Origin: Pedobacter sp.
GTDB lineage: Bacteria > Bacteroidota > Bacteroidia > Sphingobacteriales > Sphingobacteriaceae
Direction of reading: 5' to 3'
Assembly (NCBI GenBank): GCA_025351765.1
Contig: JANXVH010000054.1
Location: 1 to 57,354 of the forward strand
DNA length: 57,354 nt
Part shown: in pieces, positions 35,315 to 46,009 of the stretch
Position numbering within the stretch: position 1 is the first letter of the stretch
Layout of the letters: the number at the start of each line of letters is the position of its first letter
Notes under the pieces: model-generated
The model's input: only the letters and a program-made list of their open reading frames with translations
Told to the model about the DNA's origin: nothing
Databases searched by the model: none
Position numbers and translations under genes: made by a program

Positions 35315-36664
35315 ATGCAATCCTTTGATCTAGATAAAACAGATGTTTCTAAGATAAAGCTGGCCTTAAGCGGTGATGATGAACAACTTCAGGTTATTCT
35401 TGGAGAGTATCATGCCTCTGAAATTGCCATACTTTTTGAAAGTATACCGCCTGACGACAGGCAAAGGATCATTAATTTACTCTCCATAGAAGTAGCTTCT
35501 GAAGTTATTTCTGAAATGCACGAGGAATCTCATCCAGAAGAACTCTTATTGCAGCTCCATCCAGACAAGCGTACTGAGATTGTTGAAGAGCTTGATTATG
35601 ATGATGCTACGGATATTATCTCCCAGCTTGACGAACAGGAACGACAAGAAATCCTGGAAGACCTTAATGAAGATGATGCCAGCAGCATACGAAATCTTTT
35701 AAGCTACGACGAGGAAACTGCTGGTGGTTTGATGAACACTGAGTTCATCCGAATTAATCTTAAGCTTACAAAAAAAGATGCTATTAATGAAATTATACGA
35801 CAAAGCGAAGAGATAGAAGAGTTTTATACCATTTTTGTTATTGATGATCATAATGTTTTTCAAGGGATTGTTTCTTTGAAGGATATTATCAAGGCCAAAG
35901 GAAACGCAGAGATTACAGAACTTGTTAAGGCCGAAGTAGCTTGGGTTTATCCTGATACTGATCAGGAAGAGGTAGCCAGACTTATTTCTCAATATAACAT
36001 AACCAGTATTCCTGTTCTTGATAAAGACCATAAGCTGCTTGGCCGGGTTACATTTGATGATGTTATTGACGTACTCGAAGATGAGAATACGGAAGATATG
36101 CTAAAGATATCCGGGGTTTCTGAAGATGAGGAATTAAGTGGTAATTGGGTTGAGGCTGTTAAATCTAGGTTGCCATGGCTGATTCTGAACCTAGGGACTG
36201 CATTCTTGGCTTCTGCTGTTATTCGGCATTTTGATCCCACTATAAAACTTTTTCCGCTCCTATCTGCCTACATGGTAATTATTGCCGGTATGGGCGGTAA
36301 CGCTGCAACCCAAGCACTTGCCGTTACTGTTAGAAGGATTTCTCTTAACGACCTTACCGATAACCAAGCATATAGAACGATACTTAAAGAATTTACAGTT
36401 GGTACCATCAATGGTGCTGTAACGGGAGCTATCGTATTTATTTTCGCTTACTTTTTTGATGCGAGTCCGATGTTAGGATTCGTTATCTTCCTGTCTATGA
36501 CCGGTAACTTGCTAATAGCAGGTATTACTGGTTCAGGAATTCCTTTAATCTTGAAGCGCGTGGGTATCGATCCAGCCATTGCATCTTCAATAATTATTAC
36601 AACATTTACAGACGTTTTTGGATTTTTGCTTTTATTAGGCTTAGCCAGCAAACTTTTACTTTAA
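35315..36664 (+). CDS. mgtE: MgtE magnesium transporter
   Basis: 449 residues. The order is an N-terminal superhelical MgtE_N domain (about 10-125, ILFESIPPDDRQRI, YDDATDIISQLDEQE) and paired CBS domains (about 135-255). A connecting helix and five membrane helices (about 275-449) with GMGGNAATQALAV follow, the conserved pore segment. Cytoplasmic magnesium binding at the N and CBS domains closes the channel. It lies 28 bp after corA and 9 bp before bioB. Confidence 0.95.
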   Translation: MQSFDLDKTDVSKIKLALSGDDEQLQVILGEYHASEIAILFESIPPDDRQRIINLLSIEVASEVISEMHEESHPEELLLQLHPDKRTEIVEELDYDDATDIISQLDEQERQEILEDLNEDDASSIRNLLSYDEETAGGLMNTEFIRINLKLTKKDAINEIIRQSEEIEEFYTIFVIDDHNVFQGIVSLKDIIKAKGNAEITELVKAEVAWVYPDTDQEEVARLISQYNITSIPVLDKDHKLLGRVTFDDVIDVLEDENTEDMLKISGVSEDEELSGNWVEAVKSRLPWLILNLGTAFLASAVIRHFDPTIKLFPLLSAYMVIIAGMGGNAATQALAVTVRRISLNDLTDNQAYRTILKEFTVGTINGAVTGAIVFIFAYFFDASPMLGFVIFLSMTGNLLIAGITGSGIPLILKRVGIDPAIASSIIITTFTDVFGFLLLLGLASKLLL

Positions 36665-36673
36665 GATTTACCT

Positions 36674-37678
36674 ATGCAATCAACTAAACACAACTGGACC
36701 AAAGAAGAAATTTCCAGCATTTATCACAAGCCATTTCTGGACCTTGTTTACGAAGCGGCCAGTATACATAGAGAAAATAAGGATTATAATGAAGTTCAAG
36801 TAAGTTCGCTGATCTCTATAAAAACAGGAGGTTGTGCAGAAGATTGCTCTTATTGTCCACAGGCGGCTCGCTATCATACTGATATCCAAGTGGAACCTCT
36901 AATGCAACTGAGCCAGGTAGTAAGTGCCGCAGTAAAAGCTAAGGAGGGAGGCGCCTCTAGGTTGTGTATGGGTGCTGCATGGAGAGAGGTTAGAGATAAC
37001 CGAGATTTCGACCGGGTAATTGAGATGGTAAAAACGGTGAATGATATGGATATGGAAGTATGTTGTACTCTAGGTATGCTTACTGAAAATCAGGCACAGC
37101 GACTAGCAGATGCCGGTTTATACGCTTATAACCATAATATCGACACGTCTGAAGAAGATTATAAACGCATCATTTCTACGCGTACTTATGATGACCGTTT
37201 AAATACCATAAAAAATGTGCGAAAAGCTAAATTGACGGTATGCAGTGGCGGTATTATTGGCCTCGGTGAAACGACGGAAGACCGTGTAGCTATGTTGCAA
37301 ACATTAGCAAATATGGACATACATCCTGAATCTGTGCCAGTTAATGCACTTGTTCCTGTTAAAGGTACTCCATTAGCGGATCAGCCTCGTGTTTCGATCT
37401 GGGACATGGTAAGAATGATTGCGACAGCCCGAATAGTTATGCCAAATTCTGTTGTACGTCTTTCTGCTGGACGAAATGAGATGAGTACGCTGGAACAAGC
37501 TTTCTGCTTTATGGCTGGTGCAAGTTCTATTTTTGCAGGTGATAAATTGTTAACTACACCAAATCCTGCCTTCGTTGACGATATGGCGATGTTTGAGTTG
37601 TTAGGCTTAAAAACACGTGATGCATTTAAGAACGGCAGACCGGCAAATACATTATCGAATCAAGAAGCCCAAGCTTAA
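36674..37678 (+). CDS. bioB: Biotin synthase
   Basis: 334 residues. Radical SAM enzyme with the 4Fe-4S motif Cys54-xxx-Cys58-xx-Cys61 in [22 protein letters not shown], the conserved Cys in [22 protein letters not shown] and LSAGRNEMS (Arg ligand region of the 2Fe-2S cluster) follow. It inserts sulfur into dethiobiotin. No other bio genes are adjacent; its place behind mgtE may be incidental. It overlaps the convergent FUSC gene by 4 bp. Confidence 0.97.
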   Translation: MQSTKHNWTKEEISSIYHKPFLDLVYEAASIHRENKDYNEVQVSSLISIKTGGCAEDCSYCPQAARYHTDIQVEPLMQLSQVVSAAVKAKEGGASRLCMGAAWREVRDNRDFDRVIEMVKTVNDMDMEVCCTLGMLTENQAQRLADAGLYAYNHNIDTSEEDYKRIISTRTYDDRLNTIKNVRKAKLTVCSGGIIGLGETTEDRVAMLQTLANMDIHPESVPVNALVPVKGTPLADQPRVSIWDMVRMIATARIVMPNSVVRLSAGRNEMSTLEQAFCFMAGASSIFAGDKLLTTPNPAFVDDMAMFELLGLKTRDAFKNGRPANTLSNQEAQA

Positions 37679-39834
37679 TTCTGAAAAGTAACCTTTTCAG
37701 AAAGCTTATAGATATCGTATGTCACTTTTTGAATAAGCTCAAATTGTTGTGATATTTCCATTTCGCCTAATTGTTGACCTACTTCATTCAGTCTAGCCTT
37801 AACAAGTGGTACATTACTCAGTTCGTCTTTGTTTTTAAATAAAGTTTCTGAGGCAAGTGTGAGCAGGTAAATAGTATTTTGCACTATTGGTCTCAACTCG
37901 TCAAACTTGCTAAAGGTAAAAGAATGATCCTTATTGTAAAGAGACAATGTAGCTATATAGGATGATAATAAATGGTTTAATGCAGTAAACTGATGCAATT
38001 CCTTTATCATAACCTGCTTACTTTTCGGCTCAGAAAACATCCGTTGAAATAACGATGCAAGATTGGCGGTCATCACATAAACCTCTTTTCTGGCCACTTT
38101 ATAATTGGTTAAGTCAGACATCTCCGTTGTATAAAAAAGTGTTACCTCTTCAAAATATTTCAGATTTGCTTTTAAAATATTAATCATGCCTTCCTTGAGT
38201 TTTTCATATTCCCAGCTAGGGAAAAGCGAATAACTGGCAATCAGAGCAATTCCAGATCCAATAAGCGTATCATAAATACGTTCTTTAGCAATAGATGATC
38301 CGCCCATCCCTAAGAAATCAAAAAGTACCAGAATGTACGGGGTCATAAATAAAACACTAACTACATAGTTTTTACGCTGAAAACTGTAGCAGCCGATCAT
38401 ACAAACCAATAAGATAACAAAGAGTATATATTTATCATGGATGTACATCAAAATCCCCATCCCAATCAATGCACCAACAACTGTTCCGATAAGTCTTTGG
38501 TAATTTCGTTGTTTAGTTAAACTAAATCCGGGTTTTGAAATCACTAATATCGTAAGCAAGATCCAGTAGCTGTGTGAAAATGCCAACGATTTAGATGCTA
38601 CAAACCCAATTAACATGACTATAGCGACCCGTATGGAATGTCTAAATACTGATGACCCAAAAGTTAAATTTTCAATTAACTCTGCTGGATCAATACTTTG
38701 ACGAGTTAAGAAACGTTCAACATCAATTTTACGAGGGGAAAGATTCTTCTTTTCGGATTTATTAAAATAGCCATTGACCGTCTTTATCCTAGATAGAATA
38801 TTTTCAATATTTACTTCTATATTCTTCAGTGCTATAATACCGAGTGTGCTATAAGGTCCACCATTTTCTTTTTCTAACTCCATGATCCTGTCTTTTAACT
38901 TAGCGACATCACTGGATAAACTGACCGGCAGGCTAGGGGTACTACCGGTTTTCAGTGCAAAAGCAATTTCTTCTAATTCATCAGCAATTCTAATGATCAC
39001 ACTTTCATAATCTACAAGAATTCCTGATTGATCAAACTGTTCATGTAATTGCTTGTAATTAAAATATGTAGACATGACCTGCTCATACAGATCAACCATA
39101 TCTACAAAAACCAACAATAGAAATCGCCCTTCAGGAGTTGAGTCCCGAATAATTTCTCTGGTTCTAAATAAAACGTCCCTAACTGCATCTTGCTTTTCAT
39201 GCACCAAAACCTGCAGCTGCAATAGTTCAGCATAATTTTTATCATAATCTGTATTTTGATGATAAAATTTAGCCTTAGCACGTAAAAACGCACTTATTTC
39301 AAATATAGAATCACTTAGTGTTTGCTGAATTAACCTAAATGGCCTAAGTCGATAGAAAGTATAACTTAACAAAGTATACCAAATGCTACCTGTAAAAATA
39401 AGTCCGGCATAGATTAACACCTCATTCCAGGGCCTCACATCGTCAATGCTCAGTACCATAATCAACAAAGCAGCAGTTCCTATAGATGCGGCACGCAAAC
39501 CGTATACAAAGAACATGGAAAAGATAAAACTAAAAAATATTAAAAGGATACCTATGAAGTAAACATTGTTATTAGTAATGCCAACCAATACAGAAATTAT
39601 AGTAATGAGGCCTGTTGTGATAAGCATCGCATTGCGACGGTGTACTATCGGACCTGGAGAATCAACAACGCTTGCGCAGAGGGCGCCGAGTGATAGAGTC
39701 ATTCCGTATTGCAGCATTCCAAACTGTGCGAGAATTAGTGAAGGGCAAAGCACACCAAATGTAATACGCAACCCGTCAGCAAAGTAAGTACTGAGTAAGA
39801 AATCCTGAACACTTCTTATTGAGCGGGTAAACAT
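37675..39834 (-). CDS. FUSC/YccS-like inner membrane protein
   Basis: 719 residues. Two membrane bundles are visible: N-terminal helices at about 20-165 and a second set at about 395-515. They are separated by a cytoplasmic domain and followed by a long helical C-terminal domain. The second bundle starts with [19 protein letters not shown] and [19 protein letters not shown]. It also has [15 protein letters not shown], a hallmark of the FUSC (fusaric acid resistance/aromatic acid exporter) superfamily. YccS/YhfK relatives have this double layout. No periplasmic adaptor gene is adjacent, so an efflux role is only a guess. Confidence 0.85.
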   Translation of the reverse strand: MFTRSIRSVQDFLLSTYFADGLRITFGVLCPSLILAQFGMLQYGMTLSLGALCASVVDSPGPIVHRRNAMLITTGLITIISVLVGITNNNVYFIGILLIFFSFIFSMFFVYGLRAASIGTAALLIMVLSIDDVRPWNEVLIYAGLIFTGSIWYTLLSYTFYRLRPFRLIQQTLSDSIFEISAFLRAKAKFYHQNTDYDKNYAELLQLQVLVHEKQDAVRDVLFRTREIIRDSTPEGRFLLLVFVDMVDLYEQVMSTYFNYKQLHEQFDQSGILVDYESVIIRIADELEEIAFALKTGSTPSLPVSLSSDVAKLKDRIMELEKENGGPYSTLGIIALKNIEVNIENILSRIKTVNGYFNKSEKKNLSPRKIDVERFLTRQSIDPAELIENLTFGSSVFRHSIRVAIVMLIGFVASKSLAFSHSYWILLTILVISKPGFSLTKQRNYQRLIGTVVGALIGMGILMYIHDKYILFVILLVCMIGCYSFQRKNYVVSVLFMTPYILVLFDFLGMGGSSIAKERIYDTLIGSGIALIASYSLFPSWEYEKLKEGMINILKANLKYFEEVTLFYTTEMSDLTNYKVARKEVYVMTANLASLFQRMFSEPKSKQVMIKELHQFTALNHLLSSYIATLSLYNKDHSFTFSKFDELRPIVQNTIYLLTLASETLFKNKDELSNVPLVKARLNEVGQQLGEMEISQQFELIQKVTYDIYKLSEKVTFQN

Positions 39835-39929
39835 ACTTACAAAGTTAACATAACTTTAGAATATTAGCTTTTTTATCTAATTTCATTTGTCCTATAATTA
39901 ATATTATGTTAATTAACAACTCTTAAAGA

Positions 39930-39950
39930 AAGGGCGGGTTAGCGCCCACC
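39930..39950 (-). terminator. Probable terminator after the second TPR gene
   Basis: GGGCG and CGCCC with a 6-nt loop, followed on the minus strand by TTTCTTT, lie about 20 bp beyond the stop codon. Confidence 0.5.
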
Positions 39951-39966
39951 CTAAATATATAGAGTA

Positions 39967-41115
39967 TTAAAACTCTTCTAATTTAGATTTAAGTTCTCGA
40001 ACTTTATCCAATTTATTTTCCCTTGTATAGATATCTATTAAAAGCTGGACAGTAGATTTGTCATTTTGATTAATTTCATGGGCTTGTAATAAAGTAACCT
40101 CTGCACGGTTAATTAAGGTGACAAATTTTTGACTGCCCTCAGGTGTTTTTGCATTCAAAGATTCATTGGCAGAGTCTACATACGCTAATCCCAGCTGATA
40201 TAATGCATCAAAATAATTCTCGTCGATTCCCAACGCTTTGGTGTAAGCAAGTTCAGCGGTTGTATATGTATTGTTTCTTTGATGTAAATAGCCGTATAAA
40301 AAATAAAGCAATTTATTCCCAGTGTTCGCTTTAAGATTCTGTTCGATAACCTTAATGGCGTCATTGTATTTCTCATTGTCTAGCAATAGATTAATATAGT
40401 CATTTGTGAGGTTTGCATTGTATGGATTTAAAACAATCCCTTCTTCTAAAATTTTCAACGCTTGCTCATGTTCAAATTTTGACGTATATAACTTTGATAA
40501 GGTTTGAAATATTGCAGGATCTTTAACGCCATTGTCTTTCGCTCTTTTAAAATAAATTAGTGCGCTATCAAAAGCTCTTATGTTCTGCGCTGAAAGTGCT
40601 GTATTTATGGCTAATGCGGTATCTTTAGGAAAGAAATCGCTAATCTCTTTTAAGAGATTGTAGGAAGTAGTAAAATCGTTATTCTTAAAAGCGTTATTTG
40701 CTTTATTTTGCTTCTTAATGTTAATGTTGTAAATTGATGCCTCGATCAAACGAGAATTTGCTTGAAACTTATCGAGTCTTCTAACGGAGTCTATAGCATC
40801 AACTGCCAATCCAAAATATTTGTCAGAGTTACCCTCGTCGCCGTCAATAATAGATACATACGAACTCAAATAAGCTTTAATTGCCCAAGTTTCAGGCCAT
40901 TTTTTAGTTTTTTTGTCATTTTGGGCTGCCTCCACCGCCCTCACCCCTTCTCCTAAAATCCCCATTTGGGTTTTAACGTCTTTCTTGCCACTTATAGCAG
41001 CTTGCAACTTACCAATACTATTACGAGCGACCTGAAGCTGACTTTTCTGAGAAAAAGCAGAATTCCCACCTAAAGTTAAAAGAACTATAGCACTTAAAAA
41101 GGATAACTTCTTCAT
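39967..41115 (-). CDS. Secreted TPR-repeat protein, second of a tandem pair
   Basis: 382 residues. It has a Sec signal peptide (MKKLSFLSAIVLLTLGGNSA, cleavage near AFSQ) and then at least six tetratricopeptide-like helix pairs. Recognisable ones are AFKNNDFTTSYNLLKEISDFFP, DPAIFQTLSKLYTSKF, NPYNANLTNDYINLLLDN and YHRAx-like LGLAYVDSANE. Such periplasmic TPR proteins act as scaffolds for envelope complexes. The particular partner is unknown. It follows the related gene 41174-42349, from which a terminator-like hairpin (41128-41157) separates it. Confidence 0.88.
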   Translation of the reverse strand: MKKLSFLSAIVLLTLGGNSAFSQKSQLQVARNSIGKLQAAISGKKDVKTQMGILGEGVRAVEAAQNDKKTKKWPETWAIKAYLSSYVSIIDGDEGNSDKYFGLAVDAIDSVRRLDKFQANSRLIEASIYNINIKKQNKANNAFKNNDFTTSYNLLKEISDFFPKDTALAINTALSAQNIRAFDSALIYFKRAKDNGVKDPAIFQTLSKLYTSKFEHEQALKILEEGIVLNPYNANLTNDYINLLLDNEKYNDAIKVIEQNLKANTGNKLLYFLYGYLHQRNNTYTTAELAYTKALGIDENYFDALYQLGLAYVDSANESLNAKTPEGSQKFVTLINRAEVTLLQAHEINQNDKSTVQLLIDIYTRENKLDKVRELKSKLEEF

Positions 41116-41127
41116 ATAACAAATTTT

Positions 41128-41157
41128 AAAAAAGAGGAATTATTTGATAATCCCTCT
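41128..41157 (-). terminator. Intrinsic terminator between the two TPR genes
   Basis: On the minus strand the 11-bp stem AGAGGGATTAT/ATAATTCCTCT (one mismatch) with a CAA loop is followed by TTTTTT. It would end the gyrA-TPR transcript and leave the second TPR gene with its own promoter or partial readthrough. Confidence 0.8.
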
Positions 41158-41173
41158 CCCTAATGTTCCAGAT

Positions 41174-42349
41174 TTACTTCTTACCTTCCAGAGTAATTAG
41201 CAATTTGCTCATTACTTCATAATTCGGATTATCACTCTTAAATCCGTAAATTGACTTCAATTTATCAACTGCGTCTGCATATTTAGGATCTAGCTGCAAT
41301 GCTGTTTTATAATGCGGTAATGCCTGATCTATAAAACCCATCATTGTGATATACATATCATCATAAGCCTTTTTTTGTTTTTTCTGATCCAAAGCAGTCC
41401 TTTTATCTTGTGCAACCAGTGCCTGTTTAAAATAGGTGTCGCCTAGTAAATAATGATAAATAGGATTTTTAGCGTCTTGACTTATAAGCTTATTTAGCAT
41501 TTCTTGCGATTTTACGATATCGCCTTTTTTCATATAATAATCAGTAATGCGACTTACAAAGAAAGAGCTATCTGGATATTTACCAGCGGCTTCATTCAAG
41601 ATATCAAGATACTTAACACTGTCTTTCAAACCATTGGCCGTGATTGCTACCAATTGAGTATAAACTGGGTAAGTATCTTTATAACCGACCTCAAGTGCTT
41701 TTTTATAACTTAAATATGCTTCAGGATATTTTTTTGCCAACATCGCACTCAGTCCGGCGTTAAAATAAGTGGCAGTATCCTTAGGGTTTTTAAGGATCAT
41801 TTGATTGAAAGCTTCATACGCCGTAACGTAGTCTTTCTTTTGAAAAGCAGTCATCCCCCTATTTGCTATTGCGTTATCTATATAAGATTGTGCATCAATA
41901 ATACTCTGAGTTTGTGTTTTTTTAGTATCCAAAACTTTTAATTTTTCAATAGCTTCTAATGCAATCTTTTCTTTGGCAACAGAGTTTGTTACCACAGTAT
42001 CAATCAAACATATACGAGAGGCAATTAATGCGCGCCATCCCCATACGTCAACTTTATCCTTGGTTTTAATATGCTCAATGGCTAAATCAGTGTGAGCTAG
42101 ACCGGCATTTAAAATTGCCAATTCTTCCGCTTTGGTAGCTTTAGCCTTTGGTGCTTCTTCCTTCTTTTTCTCTCCTGAAACTTTTATTTTACTTGCTAGT
42201 GAACCCAGTCCTTTGAGATCTACTTCAACAGACCCTTGCGTGTTGGCATACTCAATCCATTTGGCTTTAGCAGCATCTACTTCAGATTGTTGTGCATTTG
42301 CGAGCATCGCCGTACCTGCAAATAACATGCTTAAAAGTATTTTTTTCAT
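41174..42349 (-). CDS. Secreted TPR-repeat protein, first of a tandem pair
   Basis: 391 residues with a Sec signal (MKKILLSMLFAGTAMLANAQ). A Lys/Glu/Ala-rich linker (KKKEEAPKAKATKAEE, about 60-77) precedes TPR-like helices: GMTAFQKKDYVTAYEAFNQM, DTATYFNAGLSAMLAKKYPEAYLSYKKAL and HYKTALQLDPKYADAV. It resembles the following TPR gene in size, signal and repeat layout, so the two are probably ancient paralogues. It starts 23 bp after gyrA on the same strand and is likely co-transcribed with it. The function is unknown beyond a scaffold role. Confidence 0.88.
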   Translation of the reverse strand: MKKILLSMLFAGTAMLANAQQSEVDAAKAKWIEYANTQGSVEVDLKGLGSLASKIKVSGEKKKEEAPKAKATKAEELAILNAGLAHTDLAIEHIKTKDKVDVWGWRALIASRICLIDTVVTNSVAKEKIALEAIEKLKVLDTKKTQTQSIIDAQSYIDNAIANRGMTAFQKKDYVTAYEAFNQMILKNPKDTATYFNAGLSAMLAKKYPEAYLSYKKALEVGYKDTYPVYTQLVAITANGLKDSVKYLDILNEAAGKYPDSSFFVSRITDYYMKKGDIVKSQEMLNKLISQDAKNPIYHYLLGDTYFKQALVAQDKRTALDQKKQKKAYDDMYITMMGFIDQALPHYKTALQLDPKYADAVDKLKSIYGFKSDNPNYEVMSKLLITLEGKK

Positions 42350-42372
42350 TTTAGTTCTAATTTGTTCTACAG

Positions 42373-44937
42373 TTATATTTGTTCGTTATTCTCTTCTCCT
42401 TTGACTTCAGGAGCATGGGTATCATCAGTATTTTCAATTATAGGGTTCACGGTGGTGCCTTCAGCCTCTTCTATCTCTTCATCCTCATGCTCAATTTTAG
42501 CAACTGAAGCAATCTCATCATTACCTTTTAAATTAATTAATCTAACACCTTGTGTAGCCCTTCCCATTACCCTCAATTCACTTACCACGATCCTTATTAC
42601 TATACCAGATTTATTGATAATCATCAAATCATCTGCATCAGTAACATTTTTAATAGCAACTAAGTTCCCGGTTTTCTCAGTAACATTGATGGTTTTAACA
42701 CCCTTACCACCTCTATTAGTAACGCGATAATCATCAATGTCAGTACGTTTACCGTATCCTTTTTCTGAAACTACCAATACAGTTGCCGATGAATCCTCTA
42801 CAGCAATCATGCCAACTACTTCATCTTTATCATGGGCAAGGGTCACACCTCTTACACCGGTAGCAGTTCTACCCATAGGTCTAACGGTAGATTCGTTAAA
42901 ACGGATCGCTCTTCCAGAACGCAAAGCCATCACAATTTCGCTAGATCCAGTTGTTAAACTAGCCTCAATCAGTTGATCTCCTTCATTAATATTAATTGCA
43001 TTAATACCATTTACGCGTGGTCTCGAATAGGCCTCAAGAGATGTTTTCTTGATCGTACCTTTCTTCGTACACATAATGATGAAATTATTTTCTAGATACT
43101 CCTGATCTTTAAGATTTTTAACCTTAATAAATGCTTTAATTTTTTCTTCTTTTGGAATGTTGATAATATTCTGTATCGCTCTTCCTTTACTTAATCTCGA
43201 CCCTTCCGGAATTTCATAAACCCTTAACCAAAAGCAACGTCCTGCCTCAGTAAAGAACAGCATATAGTTATGGTTCGAAGCGATCAATAAATGCTCTATA
43301 AAGTCTTCATTCCTGGAATCACTTCCTTTCGAGCCTTTTCCGCCACGTCCTTGTGTACGGTATTCTGTAGCTGGAGTGCGTTTTATGTAGCCCTCATGAG
43401 AAATCGTAATTACCACATCTTCATCCTCAATAAAGTCTTCCATACTCATATCTTCGGCAGAATGTACGATCTGTGTACGTCGCTCATCACCATATTTTTC
43501 ACGCATTTCAGCCAACTCATCTTTAATGATTTGCATACGCATGCCTTCATCATCAAGAATCGATTGTAAATACTCAATGGTTTTCATTAGCTCAGCATAC
43601 TCGTCCTTAATCTTATCGCGTTCAAGTCCGGTTAATCTGCGGAGTGTCATATCCAAAATCGCCCTCGCTTGTATGTCGCTCAGTCCAAATTTCTCCATTA
43701 AACCAGTTCTGGCTTCTTCCGGATTATCAGATGAACGAATCAACTTAATCACTTCCTCAATATGGTCTAGAGCGATCAGTAATCCTTCTAGTATATGTGC
43801 CCTTTTCTTCGCTTCTGAAAGCTCATATTTAGTACGTCTGATAACGACCTCATGCCTATGCTCCACAAAATAATGGATCAGGTCTTTCAGGTTCAGCATT
43901 TGCGGCCTTCCCTTTACAAGCGCTATATTATTTACGCTAAACGAGGTTTGTAAAGCAGTCTGTTTAAATAGGTTATTCAATACGATCGATGCATTTGCAT
44001 CTCTTTTTATCTCATATACAATTCGGATTCCGTCTTTGTTAGATTCATCTTTGATATTAGAGATGCCTTCCAGTTTTTTCTCGCCAACCAGTTCAGCAGT
44101 ACGCTCAATCATCATGGCTTTATTAACCTGATACGGTATTTCCGTTACTATAATAACTTCACGATCTTTGACTATTTCAATTTCAGCCTTAGCACGCATT
44201 ACAATACGACCGCGACCGGTTTCAAAAGCTTCCTGAACACCAGTGTATCCATATATGATAGCTCCTGTCGGGAAATCAGGTGCCTTGATGTACTTCATCA
44301 GTTCAGGGATGGTCACTTCATTGTTTTCAATGTAAGCCACCGTAGCATTAATTACTTCCGTAATGTTGTGTGGAGGCATATTTGTAGCCATGCCGACAGC
44401 AATACCTGATGATCCATTAATCAACAAGTTAGGAACTTTAGAAGGCAATACTGTAGGTTCCTGTAGGGAATCATCAAAGTTCAACTGGAAATCAACTGTG
44501 TCTTTATTGATATCCGCAAGCATGTCTTCAGCAATTTTCTGGAAACGGGCCTCCGTATAACGCATTGCGGCGGGAGAGTCACCGTCGATAGATCCAAAAT
44601 TTCCCTGTCCTTCAACCATCAGATAACGAAGGCTCCACTCTTGAGCCATTCTTACCATAGTATTATAAACCGAAGAATCACCATGCGGATGGTACTTACC
44701 AAGCACTTCACCCACAATACGGGCAGATTTTTTATAAGGTTTATTATTAGTTAGTCCCAGATCAAGCATACCATATAATACACGTCTGTGTACTGGTTTT
44801 AATCCATCCCGCACGTCAGGCAAAGCCCTTGATACGATAACCGACATCGAGTAATCGATGTAGGCGGATTTCATTTGCTCATCAATATTAATTCTAATTA
44901 TTTTGTCGTTTTGTTGATTTTCTAAATCTTCAGCCAT
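42373..44937 (-). CDS. gyrA: DNA gyrase subunit A
   Basis: 854 residues. The breakage-reunion domain contains the catalytic Tyr127 in AMRYTEARF. The quinolone-resistance region reads [17 protein letters not shown]: Ser88 matches E. coli Ser83, but Asn92 stands where E. coli has Asp87. The C-terminal half is the six-bladed DNA-wrapping domain, including the GyrA box QGRGGKG, which distinguishes it from ParC. The tail is highly acidic. It introduces negative supercoils with GyrB. A TPR gene follows after 23 bp. Confidence 0.97.
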   Translation of the reverse strand: MAEDLENQQNDKIIRINIDEQMKSAYIDYSMSVIVSRALPDVRDGLKPVHRRVLYGMLDLGLTNNKPYKKSARIVGEVLGKYHPHGDSSVYNTMVRMAQEWSLRYLMVEGQGNFGSIDGDSPAAMRYTEARFQKIAEDMLADINKDTVDFQLNFDDSLQEPTVLPSKVPNLLINGSSGIAVGMATNMPPHNITEVINATVAYIENNEVTIPELMKYIKAPDFPTGAIIYGYTGVQEAFETGRGRIVMRAKAEIEIVKDREVIIVTEIPYQVNKAMMIERTAELVGEKKLEGISNIKDESNKDGIRIVYEIKRDANASIVLNNLFKQTALQTSFSVNNIALVKGRPQMLNLKDLIHYFVEHRHEVVIRRTKYELSEAKKRAHILEGLLIALDHIEEVIKLIRSSDNPEEARTGLMEKFGLSDIQARAILDMTLRRLTGLERDKIKDEYAELMKTIEYLQSILDDEGMRMQIIKDELAEMREKYGDERRTQIVHSAEDMSMEDFIEDEDVVITISHEGYIKRTPATEYRTQGRGGKGSKGSDSRNEDFIEHLLIASNHNYMLFFTEAGRCFWLRVYEIPEGSRLSKGRAIQNIINIPKEEKIKAFIKVKNLKDQEYLENNFIIMCTKKGTIKKTSLEAYSRPRVNGINAININEGDQLIEASLTTGSSEIVMALRSGRAIRFNESTVRPMGRTATGVRGVTLAHDKDEVVGMIAVEDSSATVLVVSEKGYGKRTDIDDYRVTNRGGKGVKTINVTEKTGNLVAIKNVTDADDLMIINKSGIVIRIVVSELRVMGRATQGVRLINLKGNDEIASVAKIEHEDEEIEEAEGTTVNPIIENTDDTHAPEVKGEENNEQI

Positions 44938-45034
44938 AAATATTAATGTTCATTGAGAACGTTTAAATTTGGTTTTACTGTAACCTTGCGAATCTACTAA
45001 AAAACTCCCAGAAAGACTTCAATGTGGAAAAAAA

Positions 45035-45937
45035 TTAAGCCCAGTCAATGCCCTTTTTAAGCTTGCTCAGCGTATCAAATTCCCGCGTTCCTGCAAGAGG
45101 ATGATGATTGTATGCCCACTTAGCCATTGGAGGTAAACTCATTAGAATAGATTCAATTCTACCATTGGTTTCAAGACCGAATTTAGTGCCCGAATCATAC
45201 ACCAGATTAAATTCTGCATACCGGCTTCGCCTTAAATATTGCCATTCCTGATGCTCTGCGTTAAACTCCATATCCCTATTTCTATCAATTAGTTCCGTAT
45301 AAGCAGGTAAAAATGTATTCCCAACACCAACAGAGAAATCTAGTATTTGCTCAAAAGATAACCCTGTATTTTCAGGTTTAAGCCTATCGTAAAATATGCC
45401 ACCTACACCCCTTGTTTCATTGCGGTGTTTAATAAAGAAATAATCGTCTGCTTGCTGCTTAAATTTCGAATAAAATGAAGTATCAAATTCGTCACAAGTC
45501 TGCTTTAATAGATGATGAAAATACCGCACATCCGTATCCACAACATAGTGTGGAGTGAGGTCAATACCTCCACCAAACCAACGGGTTTGCTCGTCCATTT
45601 CAAAATATCTAATATTCATGTGAATGATGGGCACAAACGGGTTGCTTGGGTGTATTACTATAGATACCCCAGTCGCAAAGAATTCATCGCTTTCTACGTT
45701 AAAAGCTTTTTTAATACTTTCCGGAAGTTTACCGTGTACAGCAGAAAAATTAACACCACCTTTTTCAATCACTGCGCCATTTTGTATAACTCGAGTCCTG
45801 CCACCGCCCCCACCTTCCCTGCTCCATACTTCTTCTTCAAAGTTTCCTTTCCCATCTGCAAGCACCAGACCTGCACAAATCTCGTCTTGAATTTTCTGGT
45901 AGGCAGCTACCACCTGATCTTTAAATATCATAACCAT
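45035..45937 (-). CDS. hemF: Oxygen-dependent coproporphyrinogen III oxidase
   Basis: 300 residues. Family blocks are all present: WSREGGGGGRTRVI, VIHPSNPFVPIIHMNIRYFE, WFGGGIDLTPHY, GVGGIFYDRL, RRSRYAEFNLVYDSGTKFGL and a final PLAGTREFD. It decarboxylates coproporphyrinogen III to protoporphyrinogen IX with O2 in heme synthesis, which suggests an aerobic life. Starts at 45937 and 45931 are both possible. The promoter box ends 11 and 17 nt before them. Confidence 0.96.
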   Translation of the reverse strand: MVMIFKDQVVAAYQKIQDEICAGLVLADGKGNFEEEVWSREGGGGGRTRVIQNGAVIEKGGVNFSAVHGKLPESIKKAFNVESDEFFATGVSIVIHPSNPFVPIIHMNIRYFEMDEQTRWFGGGIDLTPHYVVDTDVRYFHHLLKQTCDEFDTSFYSKFKQQADDYFFIKHRNETRGVGGIFYDRLKPENTGLSFEQILDFSVGVGNTFLPAYTELIDRNRDMEFNAEHQEWQYLRRSRYAEFNLVYDSGTKFGLETNGRIESILMSLPPMAKWAYNHHPLAGTREFDTLSKLKKGIDWA

Positions 45938-45948
45938 AAAATGAACCC

Positions 45949-45956
45949 AAAGTTAA
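45949..45956 (-). promoter_or_regulatory. -7 box of hemF
   Basis: TAACTTTG on the minus strand is an exact consensus match and leaves a very short leader. Confidence 0.5.
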
Positions 45957-46009
45957 CCTTTAAGGAAAGCAATACGGCTCAAAATACCAGATAGTACAAT
46001 TTTTTGACA

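Noticed and set aside
42737..44560. Several plus-strand ORFs opposite gyrA
   Set aside because: gyrA is intact on the minus strand across the whole stretch; these frames have no recognisable protein features.
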